64,000 nucleotides of DNA from Chamaelirium japonicum. Taxonomy: Eukaryota > Streptophyta > Magnoliopsida > Liliales > Melanthiaceae. Both the position numbers and the translations under genes were made by a program. Location of the stretch: the NCBI GenBank assembly GCA_947650365.1, contig CANTAL010000020.1:186001-250000 (forward strand), given 5' to 3'. This document shows, piece by piece, positions 27,216-40,859 of this stretch; within the stretch, counting starts at the first letter, position 1, and each line of letters begins with the position of its first letter. Under the pieces are notes generated by a model that saw only the letters and a program-made list of their open reading frames with translations, ran no database searches and had not been told where the DNA came from.

Positions 27216-27924
27216 ACGATCCATTCTAATTCAATCGTCCGATCCATTCTAATTCATTCGCATGAATGTATCCATTCTAATTCATTCGTACAATCCATTC
27301 TATTTCATTCGTACGATCCATTCTTACTCATTCGTATGATCCATTCTAATTCATTCGTATGATCCATTCTAATTCATTCGTACGATCCATTCTAATTCAT
27401 TCGTACGATCCATTCTAATTCATTTGCACGATCCATTCTAATTCATTCATACGATCCATTCTAATTCATTCATACGATCCATTCTAATTCATTCGCCCGA
27501 TCCATTCTAATTCATTCGTACGATCCATTCTATTCGAATGGATCATGCGATCCATTCGAATTCATTCGTACGATCCATTCTAATTCATTAATACGATCCA
27601 TTCTAATTCATTCACACGATCCATTCTAATTCATTTGTACGATCCATTCTAATTCATTCGTACAATCCATTCTATTTCATTTGTACGATCCATTCTTACT
27701 CATTCGTATGATCCATTCTAATTCATTCGTATGATCTATTCTAATTCATTTGTACGATCCATTCTAATTCATTCGTACAATCCATTCTATTTCATTCGTA
27801 CGATCCATTCTTACTCATTCGTATAATCCATTCTAATTCATTCGCACGAATGTATCCATTCTAATTCATTCATACAATCCATTCTAATTCATTCCGTACG
27901 ATCCATTCTAATTCATTCGTACGA
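27216..27924 (-). repeat. Block 35 (R)
   Basis: 709 bp, one unit shorter than block 55. Hairpin at 27532; ends in a 60-bp palindrome. Confidence 0.94.
27532..27561. repeat. 30-bp hairpin cassette, copy 6
   Basis: Loop ATGC, in R block 35. Counterpart is 44571-44600. It stands 317 bp after the F-to-R switch. Confidence 0.95.
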
Positions 27925-27954
27925 TCGTACGAATGAATTAGAATGGATCGTACG
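27895..27954. repeat. 60-bp perfect palindrome at an R-to-F switch
   Basis: Centre 27924/27925. Same structure and same extra C as at 20504. Its macro-repeat counterpart at 44986 has lost perfection through CATACG and CGTTCG changes. Confidence 0.93.
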
Positions 27955-28697
27955 AATGAATTAGAATAGATTGTGCGAATGAATTAGAATGGATCGTACG
28001 AATGAATTAGAATGGATCGTACGAATGAATTAGAATGGATCGTACGAATGAGTAAGAATGGATCGTATGAATGAATTAAAATGGATCGTACGAATGAATT
28101 AGAATGGATCGTACGAATAAATTAGAATGGATACATTCATCCGAATGAATTAGAATGAATTCGTATATGAGTAAGAATGGATCGTACGAATGAAATAGAA
28201 TGGATTGTGCGAATGAATTAGATTGGACCGTACGAATGAATTAGAATGGATACATTCGTGCGAATGAATTAGAATGGATCAGACGAATGAATTAGAATGG
28301 ATCGTACGAATGAATTAGAATGGATCGTACGAATAAATTAGAATGGATACATTCGTCCGAATGAATTAGAATGGATCATACGAATGAGTAAGAATGGATC
28401 GTACGAATGAAATAGAATAGATTGTACGAATGAATTAGAATGGATCCTACGAATGAATTAGAATGGATCGTGTGAAAGAATTAGAATGGATTGTATGAAT
28501 GAATTAGAATTGATCGTGCGAATGAATTAGAATGGATCGTACGAAAGAATTATAATGGATCGTGCTAATGAATTAGAATTGATCGAACGAATGAATAAGC
28601 ATGGATCGTGCTAATGAATTAGAATGGAACGTACGAATGAATTAAAATGGATCGTGTGAAAGAATTAGAATGGATTGTATGAATGAATTAGAATGAA
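27925..28697 (+). repeat. Block 36 (F)
   Basis: 773 bp, pair of block 56 (774). Phrase A at 28373-28497, then TTGATCGAACG / AAGCATGG units. Ends GAATGAATTC. Confidence 0.94.
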
Positions 28698-29302
28698 TTC
28701 GTACGATCTATTCGAATTCATTCGCACGATCCATTCTAATTCATTCATACGATCCATTCTAATTCATTCATACAATCCATTCTAATTCTTTCACACGATC
28801 CATTCTAATTCATTCGTAGGATCCATTCTAATTCATTCGTACAATCTATTCTATTTCATTCGTACGATCCATTCTTACTCATTCGTATGATCCATTCTAA
28901 TTCATTCTGACGAATGTATCCATTCTAATTTATTCGTACGATCCATTCTAATTCTTTCACACGATCCATTCTAATTCATTCGTAGGATCAATTCTAATTC
29001 ATTCGTACAATCTATTCTATTTTATTCGTACGATCCATTCTTACTCATTCGTATGATCTATTCTAATTCATTCGGACGAATGTATCCATTCTAATTTATT
29101 CGTACGATCCATTCTAATTCATTCGTACGATCCATTCTAATTCATTCATATGATCAATTCTAATTCATTCGTCCGATCCATTCTAATTCATACGCACGAA
29201 TGTATCAATTCTAATTCATTCGTACGGTCCATTCTAATTCATTCGCACAATGCATTCTATTTCATTCGTACGATCCATTCTTACTCATTTGTATGATCCA
29301 TT
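28698..29302 (-). repeat. Block 37 (R)
   Basis: Phrase A in reverse from about 28769, so F and R copies face each other across 28697. An internal repeat (GTAGGATC at 28813 and 28980) makes it 166 bp longer than block 57. Confidence 0.93.
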
Positions 29303-29965
29303 ATGGATACATTCGTGCGAATGAATTAGAATGGATCATATGAATGAGTAAGAATGGATCGTACGAATGAAATAGAATGGATTGTGCGAATGAATTAGAA
29401 TGGATCGTACGAATGAATTAGAATGGATCGTGTGAAAGAATTAGAATGGATTGTTTGAATGAATTAGAATAGATCGTATGAATGAATTTGAATGGATCAT
29501 ACAAATGAATTAGAATGGATCGTACGAATAAATTAGAATGAATCGTACGAATGAATTTGAATGGATCTTACGAATGAATTAGAATAGATCATACGAATGA
29601 ATTAGAATGGATAGTATGAATAAATTAGAATGGATACATTCGTCAGAATGATTAGAATGGATCGTACGAATGAATTAGAATGGATATATTCGTGCAAATG
29701 AATTAGAATGGATCATATGAATGTATTAGAATAGATCGTATGAGTGAATTAGAATGGATCGTACGAATGAATTAGAATGGATCGTATGAATGAATTAGAA
29801 TGGATACATTCGTGCGAATGAATTAGAATTGATCGTACGAATGAATTAGAATGGATCGTGCGAATGAATTAGAATGGATCGTACGAATGAATTAGAATGG
29901 ATCGTACGAATGAACTAGAATGGATAGATTCGTGCGAATGAATTAGAATGGATCGTACGAATGTA
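29303..29965 (+). repeat. Block 38 (F)
   Basis: Entered at CCATTATGG. Phrase A variant at 29333-29457. After GAATGATTAG (29646) it joins a segment that in copy 2 lies 1,380 bp further on. Confidence 0.93.
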
Positions 29966-30426
29966 ATACATTCCTACAATCCATTCTAATTCATTCGCCC
30001 GATCCATTCTAATTCATTTATACGATCCATTCTATTCGAATGGATCATGCGATCCATTCGAATTCATTCACACGATCCATTCTAATTCATTCATACGATC
30101 CATTCTAATTCATTCATACAATGCATTCTAATTCTTTCACACGATCCATTCTAATTCATTCGTACGATCCATTCTAATTCATTCGTACAATCCATTCTAT
30201 TTCATTTGTACGATCCATTCTTACTCATTCGTATGATCCATTCTAATTCATTCGTACGATCCATTCTAATTCATTTGTACGATCCATTCTATTTCATTCG
30301 TACGATCCATTCTTACGCATTCGTATGATCCATTCTAATTCATTCGCACGAATGTATCCATTCTAATTCATTCATACAATCCATTCTAATTCATTCTGTA
30401 CGATCCATTCTAATTCATTCGTACGA
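29966..30426 (-). repeat. Block 39 (R)
   Basis: Hairpin at 30034; one unit shorter than block 61. Exit GTACGA|TTGTAC, a decayed form of the 60-bp palindrome. Confidence 0.93.
30034..30063. repeat. 30-bp hairpin cassette, copy 7
   Basis: Loop ATGC, in R block 39. Counterpart is 48311-48340. Confidence 0.95.
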
Positions 30427-31344
30427 TTGTACGAATTAATTAGAATGGATCGTACGAATTAATTAGAATAGATTGTGCGAATGAATTAGAATGGATCGTA
30501 CGAATGAATTAGAATGGATCGTACGAATGAATTAGAATGGATCAAACGAATGAGTAAGAATGGATCGTACAAATGAATTAGAATAGATCGTACGAATAAA
30601 TTAGAATGGATACATTCGTCCGAATGAATTAGAATGGATCATACGAATGAGTAAGAATGGATCGTACGAATGAAATAGAAAAGATTGTACGAATGAATTA
30701 GAATGGATCCTATGAATAAATTAGAATGGATCGTGTGAAAGAATTAGAATGGATTGTATGAATGCATTAGAATGGATTCGTACGAATGAATTAGAATGGA
30801 TACATTCGTGCGAATGAATTAGAATGGATCGTACCAATAAGTAAGAATGGATCGTACGAATGAAATAGAATGGATTGTGCGAATGAATTAGAATGGATCA
30901 TACGAATGAATTAGAATGGATCGTGTGAAAGAATTAGAATGGATTGTATGAATGAATTAGAATAGATCGTATGAATGAATTTGAATGGATCGTACGAATG
31001 AATTAGAATGGATCATACGAATGAATTAGAATGGATCGTACGAATGAATTAGAATGGATACATTCGTGCGAATGAATTAGAATGGATACATTCGTGTGAA
31101 AGAATTAGAATAGATCGTATGTATGAATTAGAATGGATCCTATGAATGAATTAGAATGGATCGTGCGAATGAATTAGAATGGATCGTACGAATGAATTAG
31201 AATGGATCGTGCTAATGAATTAGAATTGATCGAACGAATGAATTAGCATGGATCGTGCTAATGAATTAGAATGGAACGTACGAATGAATAAGAATGGATC
31301 GTGTGAAAGAATTAGAATGGATTGTATGAATGAATTAGAATGAA
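30427..31344 (+). repeat. Block 40 (F)
   Basis: 918 bp against 811 in block 62. Phrase A at 30636-30760 and a second, CGTACC-headed variant near 30830-30950. Ends GAATTCATACG. Confidence 0.93.
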
Positions 31345-33219
31345 TTCATACGATCCATTCGAATTCATTCGCACGATCCATTCTAATTCATTCATACGAT
31401 CCATTCTAATTCATTCATACAATCCATTCTAATTCTTTCACACAATCTATTCTAATTCATTCGTAGGATCCATTCTAATTCATTCGTACAATCTATTCTA
31501 TTTCATTCGTACGATCCATTCTTACTCATTCGTATGATCAATTCTAATTCATTCAGATGAATGTATCCATTCTAATTTATTCATACGATCCATTCTAATT
31601 CATTCGTACGATCCATTCAAATTCATTCGTACGATCCATTCTAATTCATTCGTCCGATCCATTCTAATTCATTCGCACGAATGTATCCATTCTAATTCAT
31701 TCATACGATCCATTCTAATTCATTCATACGATCCATTCTAATTCATTCGTAAGATCCATTCTAATTCATTCGTACGATCCATTCTAATTCATTCGTACAA
31801 TCCATTCTAATTCATTCGCACGAATGTATCCATTCTAGTTCATTCGTACGATCCATTCTAATTCATTCGTACGATCCATTCTAATTCATTCGCACGATCC
31901 ATTCTAATTCATTCGTACGATCCATTCTAATTCATTCATACGATCCATTCTAATTCATTCGTACGATCCATTCTAATTCATTCGCACAAATGTATCCATT
32001 CTAATTTATTCGTACGATCCATTCTAATTCATTCGCACGATCCATTCTAATTCATTCGTACGATCCATTCTAATTCATTCGCACGATCTGTTCTTATTCA
32101 TTCGCACAATCTATTCTAATTCATTCGCACGAATGTATCCATTCTAATTCATTTATACGATCCATTCTAATTCATTTGTACGATCCATTCTAATTCATTC
32201 GTATGATCTATTCTAATTCATTCGTACGATCCATTCTAATTCATTCGCACGATCTGTTCTTATTCATTCGCACAATCCGTTCTAATTCATTCGCACGAAT
32301 GTATCCATTCTAATTCATTCGTACGATCCATTCTAATTCATTTGTACGATCCATTCTAATTCATTCGTATGATCCATTCTAATTCATTCGTATGATCCAT
32401 TCTAATTCATTCGTACGATCCATTCTAATTCATTCATACAATCCATTCTAATTCATTCGCACGAATGTATCCATTATAATTAATTCGTACGATCCATTCT
32501 AATTCATTCGTATGATCTATTCTTATTCATTCGCACGATCCAGTCTAATTGATTCGCACGATCCATTCTAATTCATTCGCATGAATATATCCACTCTAAT
32601 TCATTCGTACGATCCATTCTAATTCATTAATATGATCCATTCTAATTCATTCGTATGATCCATTCTAATTCATATGCACAAAGGTATCCATTCTAATCCA
32701 TTCGTAGGATCCATTCTAATCCATCGTACGATCCATTCTAATTAATTCGCTCGAATGTATCCATTCTAATCCATTCGTACGATCCATTCTAATCCATTCG
32801 TACGATCCATTCTAATTCATTCGCATGAATGTAACCATTCTAATTCATTCATTTGATCCATTCTAATTCATTCGTATGATCCATTCTAATTCATTCGTCC
32901 GATCCATTCTAATTCATTCGCACGAATGTATCCATTCTAATTCATTCGTACGATCCATTCTAATTCATTCGTATGATCCATTCTAATTCATTCGTAAGAT
33001 CCATTCTAATTCATTCGTACGATCCATTCTAATTCATTCGTACGATCCATTCTAATTCATTCGCACGAATGTATCCATTCAAGTTCATTCGTACGATCCA
33101 TTCTAATTCATTCGTACGATCCATTCTAATTCATTCGCACGATCCATTCTAATTCATTCGTACGATCAATTCTAATTCATTCGCACGAATGTATCCATTC
33201 TAATTCATTCGTACGATCC
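31345..33219 (-). repeat. Block 41 (R)
   Basis: 1,875 bp, one unit longer than block 63. GATCTGTTC units near 32087 and 32252 mark a roughly 165-bp internal repeat; phrase B near 32686. Exit GATCCTGAATTAG. Confidence 0.93.
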
Positions 33220-33386
33220 TGAATTAGAATGGATCGTACGAATGAATTAGAATGGATACCTTTGTGCATATTAATTAGAATGGATCGTACGAATGAATTA
33301 GAATGGATCATATTAATGAATTAGAATGGATCGTACGAATGAATTAGAATGGATACAATCGTGCGAATGAATTAGAATGGATCGTG
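33220..33386 (+). repeat. Block 42 (F)
   Basis: 167 bp, pair of block 64 (168). GGATACCTTTGTGC at 33254. Exit CGTGCACG. Confidence 0.93.
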
Positions 33387-36300
33387 CACGAATGTATCCA
33401 TTCTAATTCATTCGTACGATCCATTCTAATTCATTAATATGATCCATTCTAATTCATTCGTACGATCCATTCTAATTCATATGCACAAAGGTATCTATTC
33501 TAATCCATTCGTAGGATCCATTCTAATCCATTCATACGATCCATTCTAATTCATTCGCTCGAATGTATTCATTCTAATCCATTCGTACGATCCATTCTAA
33601 TCCATTCGTACGATCCATTCTAATTCATTCGCATGAATGTAACCATTCTAAATTATTCATTTGATCCATTCTAATTCATTCGTACGATCCATTCTAATTC
33701 ATTCATCCGATCCATTCTAATTCATTCGCACGAATGTATCCATTCTAATTCATTCGTACGATCCATTCTAATTCATTCGTAACATCCATTCTAATTCCTT
33801 CGTACGATCCATTCTAATTCATTCGTACAATCCATTCTAATTCATTCGTACGATCCATTCTAATTCATTTGCACGAATGTATCATTCTAATTCATTCGTA
33901 CAATCCATTCTATTTCATTCGTACGATCCATTCTTACTCATTCGTATGATCCATTCTAATTCATTCGTATGATCCATTCTAATTCATTCGTATGATCCAT
34001 TCTAATTCATTCGCACGATCCATTCTAATTCATTCATACGATCCATTTTAATTCATTCGCCCGATCCATTCTAATTCATTCATACGATCCATTCTATTCG
34101 AATGGATCATGCGATCCATTCGAATTCATTCGCACGATCCATTCTAATTCATTCGTACGATCCATTCTAATTCATTCGTACGATCCATTCTAATTCATTC
34201 GTAAGATCCATTCTAATTCATTCGTCCGATCTATTCTAATTCATTCGCACGAATGTATCCATTCTAGTTCATTCGTACGATCCATTCTATTTCATTCGTA
34301 CGATCCATTCTTACTCATTCGTATGATCCATTCTAATTCATTTGGACGAATGTATCCATTCTAATTTATTCGTATGATCTATTCTAATTCATTCGTACGA
34401 TCCATTCTAATTCATTCGTACGATCCATTCTAATTCATTCGTCTGATCCATCCTAATTCATTCGCACGAATGTATCCATTCTAATTCATTCGTACAATCC
34501 ATTCTAATTCATTCGTACGATCCATTCTAATTCATTCGTAAGATCCATTCTAATTCATTCGTACGATCCATTCTAATTCATTCGTACGATCCATTCTAAT
34601 TCATTCGCACGAATGTATCCATTCTAGTTCATTCGTACGATCCATTCTAATTCATTTGTAAGATCCATTCTAATTCATTCGCACGATCCATTCTAATTCA
34701 TTCGTACGATCAGTTCTAATTCATTCGCACGAATGTATCCATTGTAATTCATTCGTATGATCCATTCTAATTCATTCGTACGATCCATTCTAATTCATTC
34801 ATACAATCCATTCTAATTCTTTCACACGATCCATTCTAATTCATTCGTAGGATCCATTCTAATTCATTCGTACAATCTATTCTATTTCATTCGTACGATC
34901 CATTCTTACTCATTCGTATGATCCATTCTAATTCATTCGCACGAATATATCCATTCTAATTCATTCGTACGAATCCATTCTAATTCATTCGTACAATCCA
35001 TTTTATTTCATTCGTACGATCCATTCTTACTCATTCGTACGATTCATTCTAATTCATTCGTAAGATCCATTCTAATTCATTCGTACGATCCATTCTAATT
35101 CATTCGCATGATCCATTGTAATTCATTCATACAATCCATTCTAATTCATTCCGTACGATCCATTCTAATTCATTCACTTGAATGTATCCATTCTAATCCA
35201 TTCGTACGATCCATTCTAATCCATTCGTACGATCCATTCTAATTCATTCGCATGAATGTAACCATTCTAATTCAATCATTTGATCCATTCTAATTCATTC
35301 GTACGATCCATTCTAATTCATTAGCACGATCCATGCTAATTCATTCGTTCGATCAATTCTAATTCATTAGCACGATCCATTCTAATTCATTCGCACGATC
35401 CATTCTAATTCATTCATAGGATCTATTCTAATTCATTCATACGATCTATTCTAATTCTTTCGCACGAATGTATCCATTCTAATTCATTCGCACGAATGTA
35501 TCCATTCTAATTCATTCGTACGAATCCATTCTAATTCATTCGTACGAATCCATTCTAATTCATTCGTACAATCTATTCTATTTCATTCGTACGATCCATT
35601 CAAGTTCATTCGTACGATCCATTCTAATTCATTCGTACGATCCATTCTAATTCATTCGTATGATCCATTCTAATTAATTCCTATGATCCATTCTAATTCA
35701 TTCGTACGATCCATTCTAATTTATTCATACAATCCATTCTAATTCATTCGCACGAATGTATCCATTCTAATTAATTCGTACGATCCATTCTAATTCATTC
35801 GTATGATCCTTTCTTATTCATTCGCACGATCCAGTCTATTGGATTCGCACGATCCATTCTAATTCATTCGCACGAATGTATCCATTCTAATTCATTCATA
35901 CGATCCATTCTAATTCATTCGTACGATCCATTCTAATTCATTCGCACAAATATATCCATTCTAATTCATTCGTACGATCCATTCTAATTCATTCGTACGA
36001 TCCATTCTAATTCTTTCACACGATCCATTCTAATTTATTCGTACGATCCATTCTAATTCATTCGCACGATCTATTCTAATTCATTCGTACGATCCATTCT
36101 AATTCATTCATACAATCCATTCTAATTCATTCGTACGATCTATTCTAATTCATTCGCACAAATTTATCCAATCTAATTCATTCATACGATCCATTCTTAC
36201 TCATTCGTATGATCCATTCTATTTCATTCGTACGATCTATTCTAATTCATTCGTACGATCCATTCTAATTCATTCGTACGATCCATTCTAATTCCTTCGT

Positions 36301-36500
36301 ACGATCCATTCTAATTCATTCGTACGATCCATTCTAATTCATTCATACAATCCATTCTAATTCTTTCACACGATCCATTCTAATTCATTCGTACGATCCA
36401 TTTTAATTCATTCGTGCAATCCATTCTATTTCATTCGTACGATCCATTCTTACTCATTCATACGATCCATTCTAATTCATTCACACGAATGTATCTATTC
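33387..36500 (-). repeat. Block 43 (R), longest reverse block
   Basis: 3.11 kb. Phrase B near 33484, hairpin at 34096, reverse phrase A near 34800, phrase D near 35324, CAGTCTATTGG near 35833. Block 65 keeps only about 1.24 kb of this. Confidence 0.94.
34096..34125. repeat. 30-bp hairpin cassette, copy 8
   Basis: Loop ATGC, in R block 43. It has no counterpart in copy 2 because the matching R block there is about 1.9 kb shorter. Confidence 0.95.
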
Positions 36501-37202
36501 CTACGAATGAATTAGAATAGATTGTACGAATGAATTAGAATAGATCGTACGAATGAATTAGAATGGATCGTACGAAGGAATTAGAATGGATCGTACGAAT
36601 GAATTAGAATGGATCGTACGAATGAATTTGAATAGATCGTATGAATGAATTAGAATGGATCGTACGAAGGAATTAGAATGGATCGTACGAATGAATTAGA
36701 CTGGATCGTACGAATGAATTTGAATGGATACATTTGTGCGAATGAATCTAAATGGATTGTATGAATGAATTACAATGGATCGTGCGAATGAATTAGAATG
36801 GATCGTACGAATGAATTAGAATAGCTCATACGAATGAATTAGAATGAATCGTATGAATGAATTAGAATGGTTACATTCGTGCGAATGAATTAGAATAGAT
36901 CGTCAGAATGAATTAGAATGGATCGTACGAATAAATTAGAATGGATCGTGGGAATGAATTAGAATGGATCGTACGAATGAATTAGAATGGATCCACCGAA
37001 TGAGTTAGAATGGATCATACGAATGAATTAGAATGGATTGTACGAATGAATTAGAATGGATTGTGCGAATGAATTAGAATGGATCGTATGAATGAATAAG
37101 AATGGATCGTACGAATGAATTAGAATGGATCGTGCGAATGAATTAGCATGAATCGTACGAATGTATTAGAATGGATCGTACGAATGAATTAGAATGAATC
37201 GT
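36501..37202 (+). repeat. Block 44 (F)
   Basis: Pair of block 24. Exit GAATGAATC then GTACGATC. Confidence 0.94.
36989..37202 (+). repeat. 214-bp phrase C, copy 3
   Basis: Counterpart of copy 1 in macro-repeat copy 2; GGATCCACCG intact. Confidence 0.93.
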
Positions 37203-37841
37203 ACGATCTATTTTAATTCAATCGTCCGATCCATTCTAATTCATTCGCATGAATGTATCCATTCTAATTCATTCGTACAATCCATTCTATTTCATTCGTT
37301 CGATCCATTCTTACTCATTCGTATGATCCATTCTAATTCATTCGTACGATCCATTCTAATTCATTCGTACGATCCATTCTAGTTCATTCGCACGATCTAT
37401 TCTAATTCATTCATACGATCCATTCTAATTCATTCATACGATCCATTCTAATTCATTCCTACAATCCATTCTAATTCATTCGCCCGATCCATTCTAATTC
37501 ATTCATACGATCCATTCTATTCGAATGGATCATGTGATCCATTCGAATTCATTCGCACGATCCATTCTAATTCATTCATACGATCCATTCTAATTCATTC
37601 ATACAATGCATTCTAATTCTTTCACACGATCCATTCTAATTCATTCGTACGATCCATTCTAATTCATTTGTACGATCCATTCTAATTCATTCATACAATC
37701 CATTCTATTTCATTCGTACGATCCATTCTTACTCATTCGTATGATCCATTCTAATTCATTCGCACGAATGTATCCATTTAATTGATTCATACAATCCATT
37801 CTAATTCATTCCGTACGATCCATTCTAATTCATTCGTACGA
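37203..37841 (-). repeat. Block 45 (R)
   Basis: Pair of block 25 without the repeated CTTACTC stretch; hairpin at 37519 with ATGT loop. The open frame at 37194-37382 is the homologue of the spurious one at 19816. Confidence 0.94.
37519..37548. repeat. 30-bp hairpin cassette, copy 9
   Basis: Arms intact, loop changed to ATGT, a CpG-type transition. In R block 45. Confidence 0.95.
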
Positions 37842-37871
37842 TCGTACGAATGAATTAGAATGGATCGTACG
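37812..37871. repeat. 60-bp perfect palindrome at an R-to-F switch
   Basis: Centre 37841/37842; counterpart of 20504-20563. Related decayed junctions are centred at 30426, 44986 and 48726. Confidence 0.93.
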
Positions 37872-38246
37872 AATGAATTAGAACAGATTGTGCGAATGAA
37901 TTAGAATGGATCATACGAATGAATTAGAATGGATCGTACGAACGAATTAGAATGGATCATACGAATAAGTAAGAATGGATCGTACGAATGAAATAGAATG
38001 GATCGTACGAATAAATTAGAATGGATACATTCATCCGAATGAATTAGAATGCATCATACGAATGAGTAAGAATGGATCGTACGAATGAAATAGAATAGAT
38101 TTTATGAATGAATTAGAATGGAACCTACGAATGAATTAGAATGGATCGTGTGAAAGAATTAGAATGGATTGTATGAATGAATTAGAATGGATCGTATGAA
38201 TGAATTAGAATGAATCGTGCGAATGAATTCGAATGGATCGTACGAA
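37842..38246 (+). repeat. Block 46 (F)
   Basis: Phrase A at 38051-38175 (first unit GCATCATAC). Pair of block 26. Confidence 0.94.
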
Positions 38247-38253
38247 TTCATTC
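38221..38253. repeat. Hairpin at F-to-R switch (counterpart of 20936)
   Basis: Same 11-base arms and 11-base loop, perfect. Confidence 0.92.
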
Positions 38254-39482
38254 TAATTCATTCATACAATCCATTCTAATTCCTTCACACGATCCATTCT
38301 AATTCATTCGTACGTTCCATTCTAATTCATTAGCACAATCCAAGCTAATTCATTCGTTCGATCAATTCTAATTCATTAGCACGATCCATTCTAATTCATT
38401 CGTACGATCCATTCTAATTCATTCGCACGATCCATTCTAATTCATTCATAGGATCCATTCTAATTCATTCATACGATCTATTCTAATTCTTTCGCATGAA
38501 TGTATCCATTCTAATTCATTCGCACGAATATATCCATTCTAATTCATTCGTACGATCCATTCTAATTCATTCGCACGATCCATTCTAATTCATTCGTACG
38601 ATCAATTCTAATTCATTCGCACGAATGTATCCATTCTAATTCATTCGTACGATCCATTCTAATTCATTCAAAGGATCCATTCTAATTCATTCATACAATC
38701 CATTCTAATTCATTCGCACGAATGTATCCATTCTAATTCATTCGTACGATCAGTTCTAATTCATTCACAAAATCTATTCTAATTCATTCATACGATCCAT
38801 TCTAATTCATTCACACGAATGTATCCATTCTAATTCATTCATACGATCCATTCTAATTCATTCGTACGGTCCATTCTAATTCACTCATACGATCCATTCT
38901 AATACATTCATACGATCCATTCTAATTCATTTGCACGAATATATCCATTCTAATTCATTCGTACGATTCATTCTAATTCCTTCGTACGATCCATTCTAAT
39001 TCATTCGTACGATCTATTCTATTTCATTCGTACGATCCATTCTTACTCATTCGTACGATCCATTCTAATTCATTCGTCCGATCCATTCTAATTCATTCGT
39101 ACAATCCATGCTAATTCATTCATTCGATCAATTCTAATTCATTAGCACGATCCATTTTAATTCATTCGTACGATCCATTCTAATTCATTCGCACGATCCA
39201 TTCTAATTCATTCATAGGATCCATTCTAATTCATTCATACGATCTATTTTAATTCTTTCGCACGAATGTATCCATTCTAATTCATTCGCACGAATGTATC
39301 CATTCTAATTCATTCGCACGATCCATTCTAATTCATTCGCACGATCCATTCTAATTCATTCGTACGATCAATTCTAATTCATTAGCACGATCCATTCTAA
39401 TTCATTCGTACGATCCATTCAAATTCATTCGCACGATCCATTCTAATTCATTCATACAATCCATTCTATTTCTTTCGTACGG
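38247..39482 (-). repeat. Block 47 (R)
   Basis: Identical length to block 27, with scattered base differences (CAAGCTAATTC for CATGCTAATTC near 38341). Confidence 0.94.
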
Positions 39483-39538
39483 ATCGTACGAATGAATTAG
39501 AATGGATCGTACGAATAAACTAGAATGGATACATTCGT
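39483..39538 (+). repeat. Block 48 (F), remnant
   Basis: 56 bp left of the 320-bp block 28: about 264 bp lost. The left edge matches, and the right edge now turns at TTCGTACGATCC. Confidence 0.92.
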
Positions 39539-40319
39539 ACGATCCATTCTAATTCATTCGTACGATCCATTCTGCACAAAGGTATCCATTCTAATCCATT
39601 CGTAGGATCCACTCTAATCCATTCGTACGATCTATTCTAATTCATTCGTACGATCCATTCTAATTCATTCGCTCGAATGTATCTATTCTAATCCATTCGT
39701 ATGATCCATTCTAATCCATTCGTACGATCCATTCTAATTCATTCGGATGAATGTAACCATTCTAATTCATTCATTTGATCCATTCGAATTCATTCGTACG
39801 ATCCATTCTAATTCATTCGTCCGATCCATTCTAATTCATTCGCACGAATGTATCCATTCTAATTCATTCGTACGATCCATTCTAATTCATTCGTACGATC
39901 CATTCTAATTCATTCGTAAGATCCATTCTAATTCATTCGTACGATCCATTCTAATTCATTTGCACGAATGTATCCATTCTAATTCATTCGTACAATCCAT
40001 TCTATTTCATTCGTACGATCCATTCTTACTTATTCGTATGATCCATTCTAATTCATTCGTATGATCCATTCTAATTCATTCGTACGATCCATTCTAATTC
40101 ATTCGCACGATCCATTCTAATTCATTCATACGATCTATTCTAATTCATTCCGACGATCCATTCTAATTCATTCGCCCGATCCATTCTAATTCATTCATAC
40201 GATCCATTCTATTCGAATGGATCATGCGATCCATTCGAATTCATTTGGACGATCCATTCTAATTCATTCATACGATCCATTCTAATTCATTCACACGATC
40301 CATTCTAATTCATTAGCAT
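39539..40319 (-). repeat. Block 49 (R)
   Basis: Pair of block 29. An isolated GAATTC away from any switch lies near 39784 (CATTCGAATTC). Confidence 0.93.
40211..40240. repeat. 30-bp hairpin cassette, copy 10
   Basis: Loop ATGC, arms perfect, in R block 49. The downstream unit has TTTGGACG in place of TTCGCACG. Confidence 0.95.
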
Positions 40320-40341
40320 GGATCTAATGAATTAGAATGGA
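40299..40341. repeat. Inverted repeat at R-to-F switch (counterpart of 23307)
   Basis: Identical arms and loop, shift 16,992. GGAATATACG follows, as also in the small block at 13727. Confidence 0.92.
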
Positions 40342-40859
40342 ATATACGAATGAATTAGAATGGATCGTAGAATGGATCGTATGAATGAATTAGAATGAAT
40401 TAGAATGGATCGTATGAATGAATTAGAATGGATCATACGAATGAGTAAGAAAGGATCGTACAAATGAAATAGAATGGATTGTACGAATGAATTAGAATGG
40501 ATCCTACGAATGAATTAGAATGGATCGTGTGAAAGAATTAGAATGGATTGTATGAATGAATTAGAATGGATCGTACAAATAAAATAGAAAGGATTGTACG
40601 AATGAATTAGAATGGATCGTACAAATGAATTAGAATGGATCGTACAAATGAATTAGAATGGATCATACGAATGAGTAAGAATGGATCGTACGAATGAATT
40701 AGAATGGATCATACGAATGAATTAGAATGGATCGTACGAATAAATTAGAATGGATACATTCGTCTGAATGAATTAGAATGGATCATACGAATGAGTAAGA
40801 ATGGATCGGACGAATGAAATATAATAGATTCTACGGACGATTGAATTAGAGTGGATCGT
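40320..40859 (+). repeat. Block 50 (F)
   Basis: Pair of block 30; phrase A at 40430-40554. Confidence 0.94.

Larger units (their letters stand above)
19122..36500. repeat. Macro-repeat copy 1 (blocks 24-43)
   Basis: Twenty alternating blocks whose order, orientation and lengths are repeated in 36501-52793. Paired anchors (copy 1 to copy 2, shift): 19122 to 36501 (17,379); hairpin 20118 to 37519 (17,401); 20961 to 38246 (17,285); 22197 to 39482 (17,285); 23868 to 40859 (16,991); 25664 to 42721 (17,057); hairpin 27532 to 44571 (17,039); 29646 to 46543 (16,897); hairpin 30034 to 48311 (18,277); 33386 to 51557 (18,171). Matching also reaches left into block 23, for example 18631 to 35149, so the unit edge is arbitrary. 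Confidence 0.9.
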
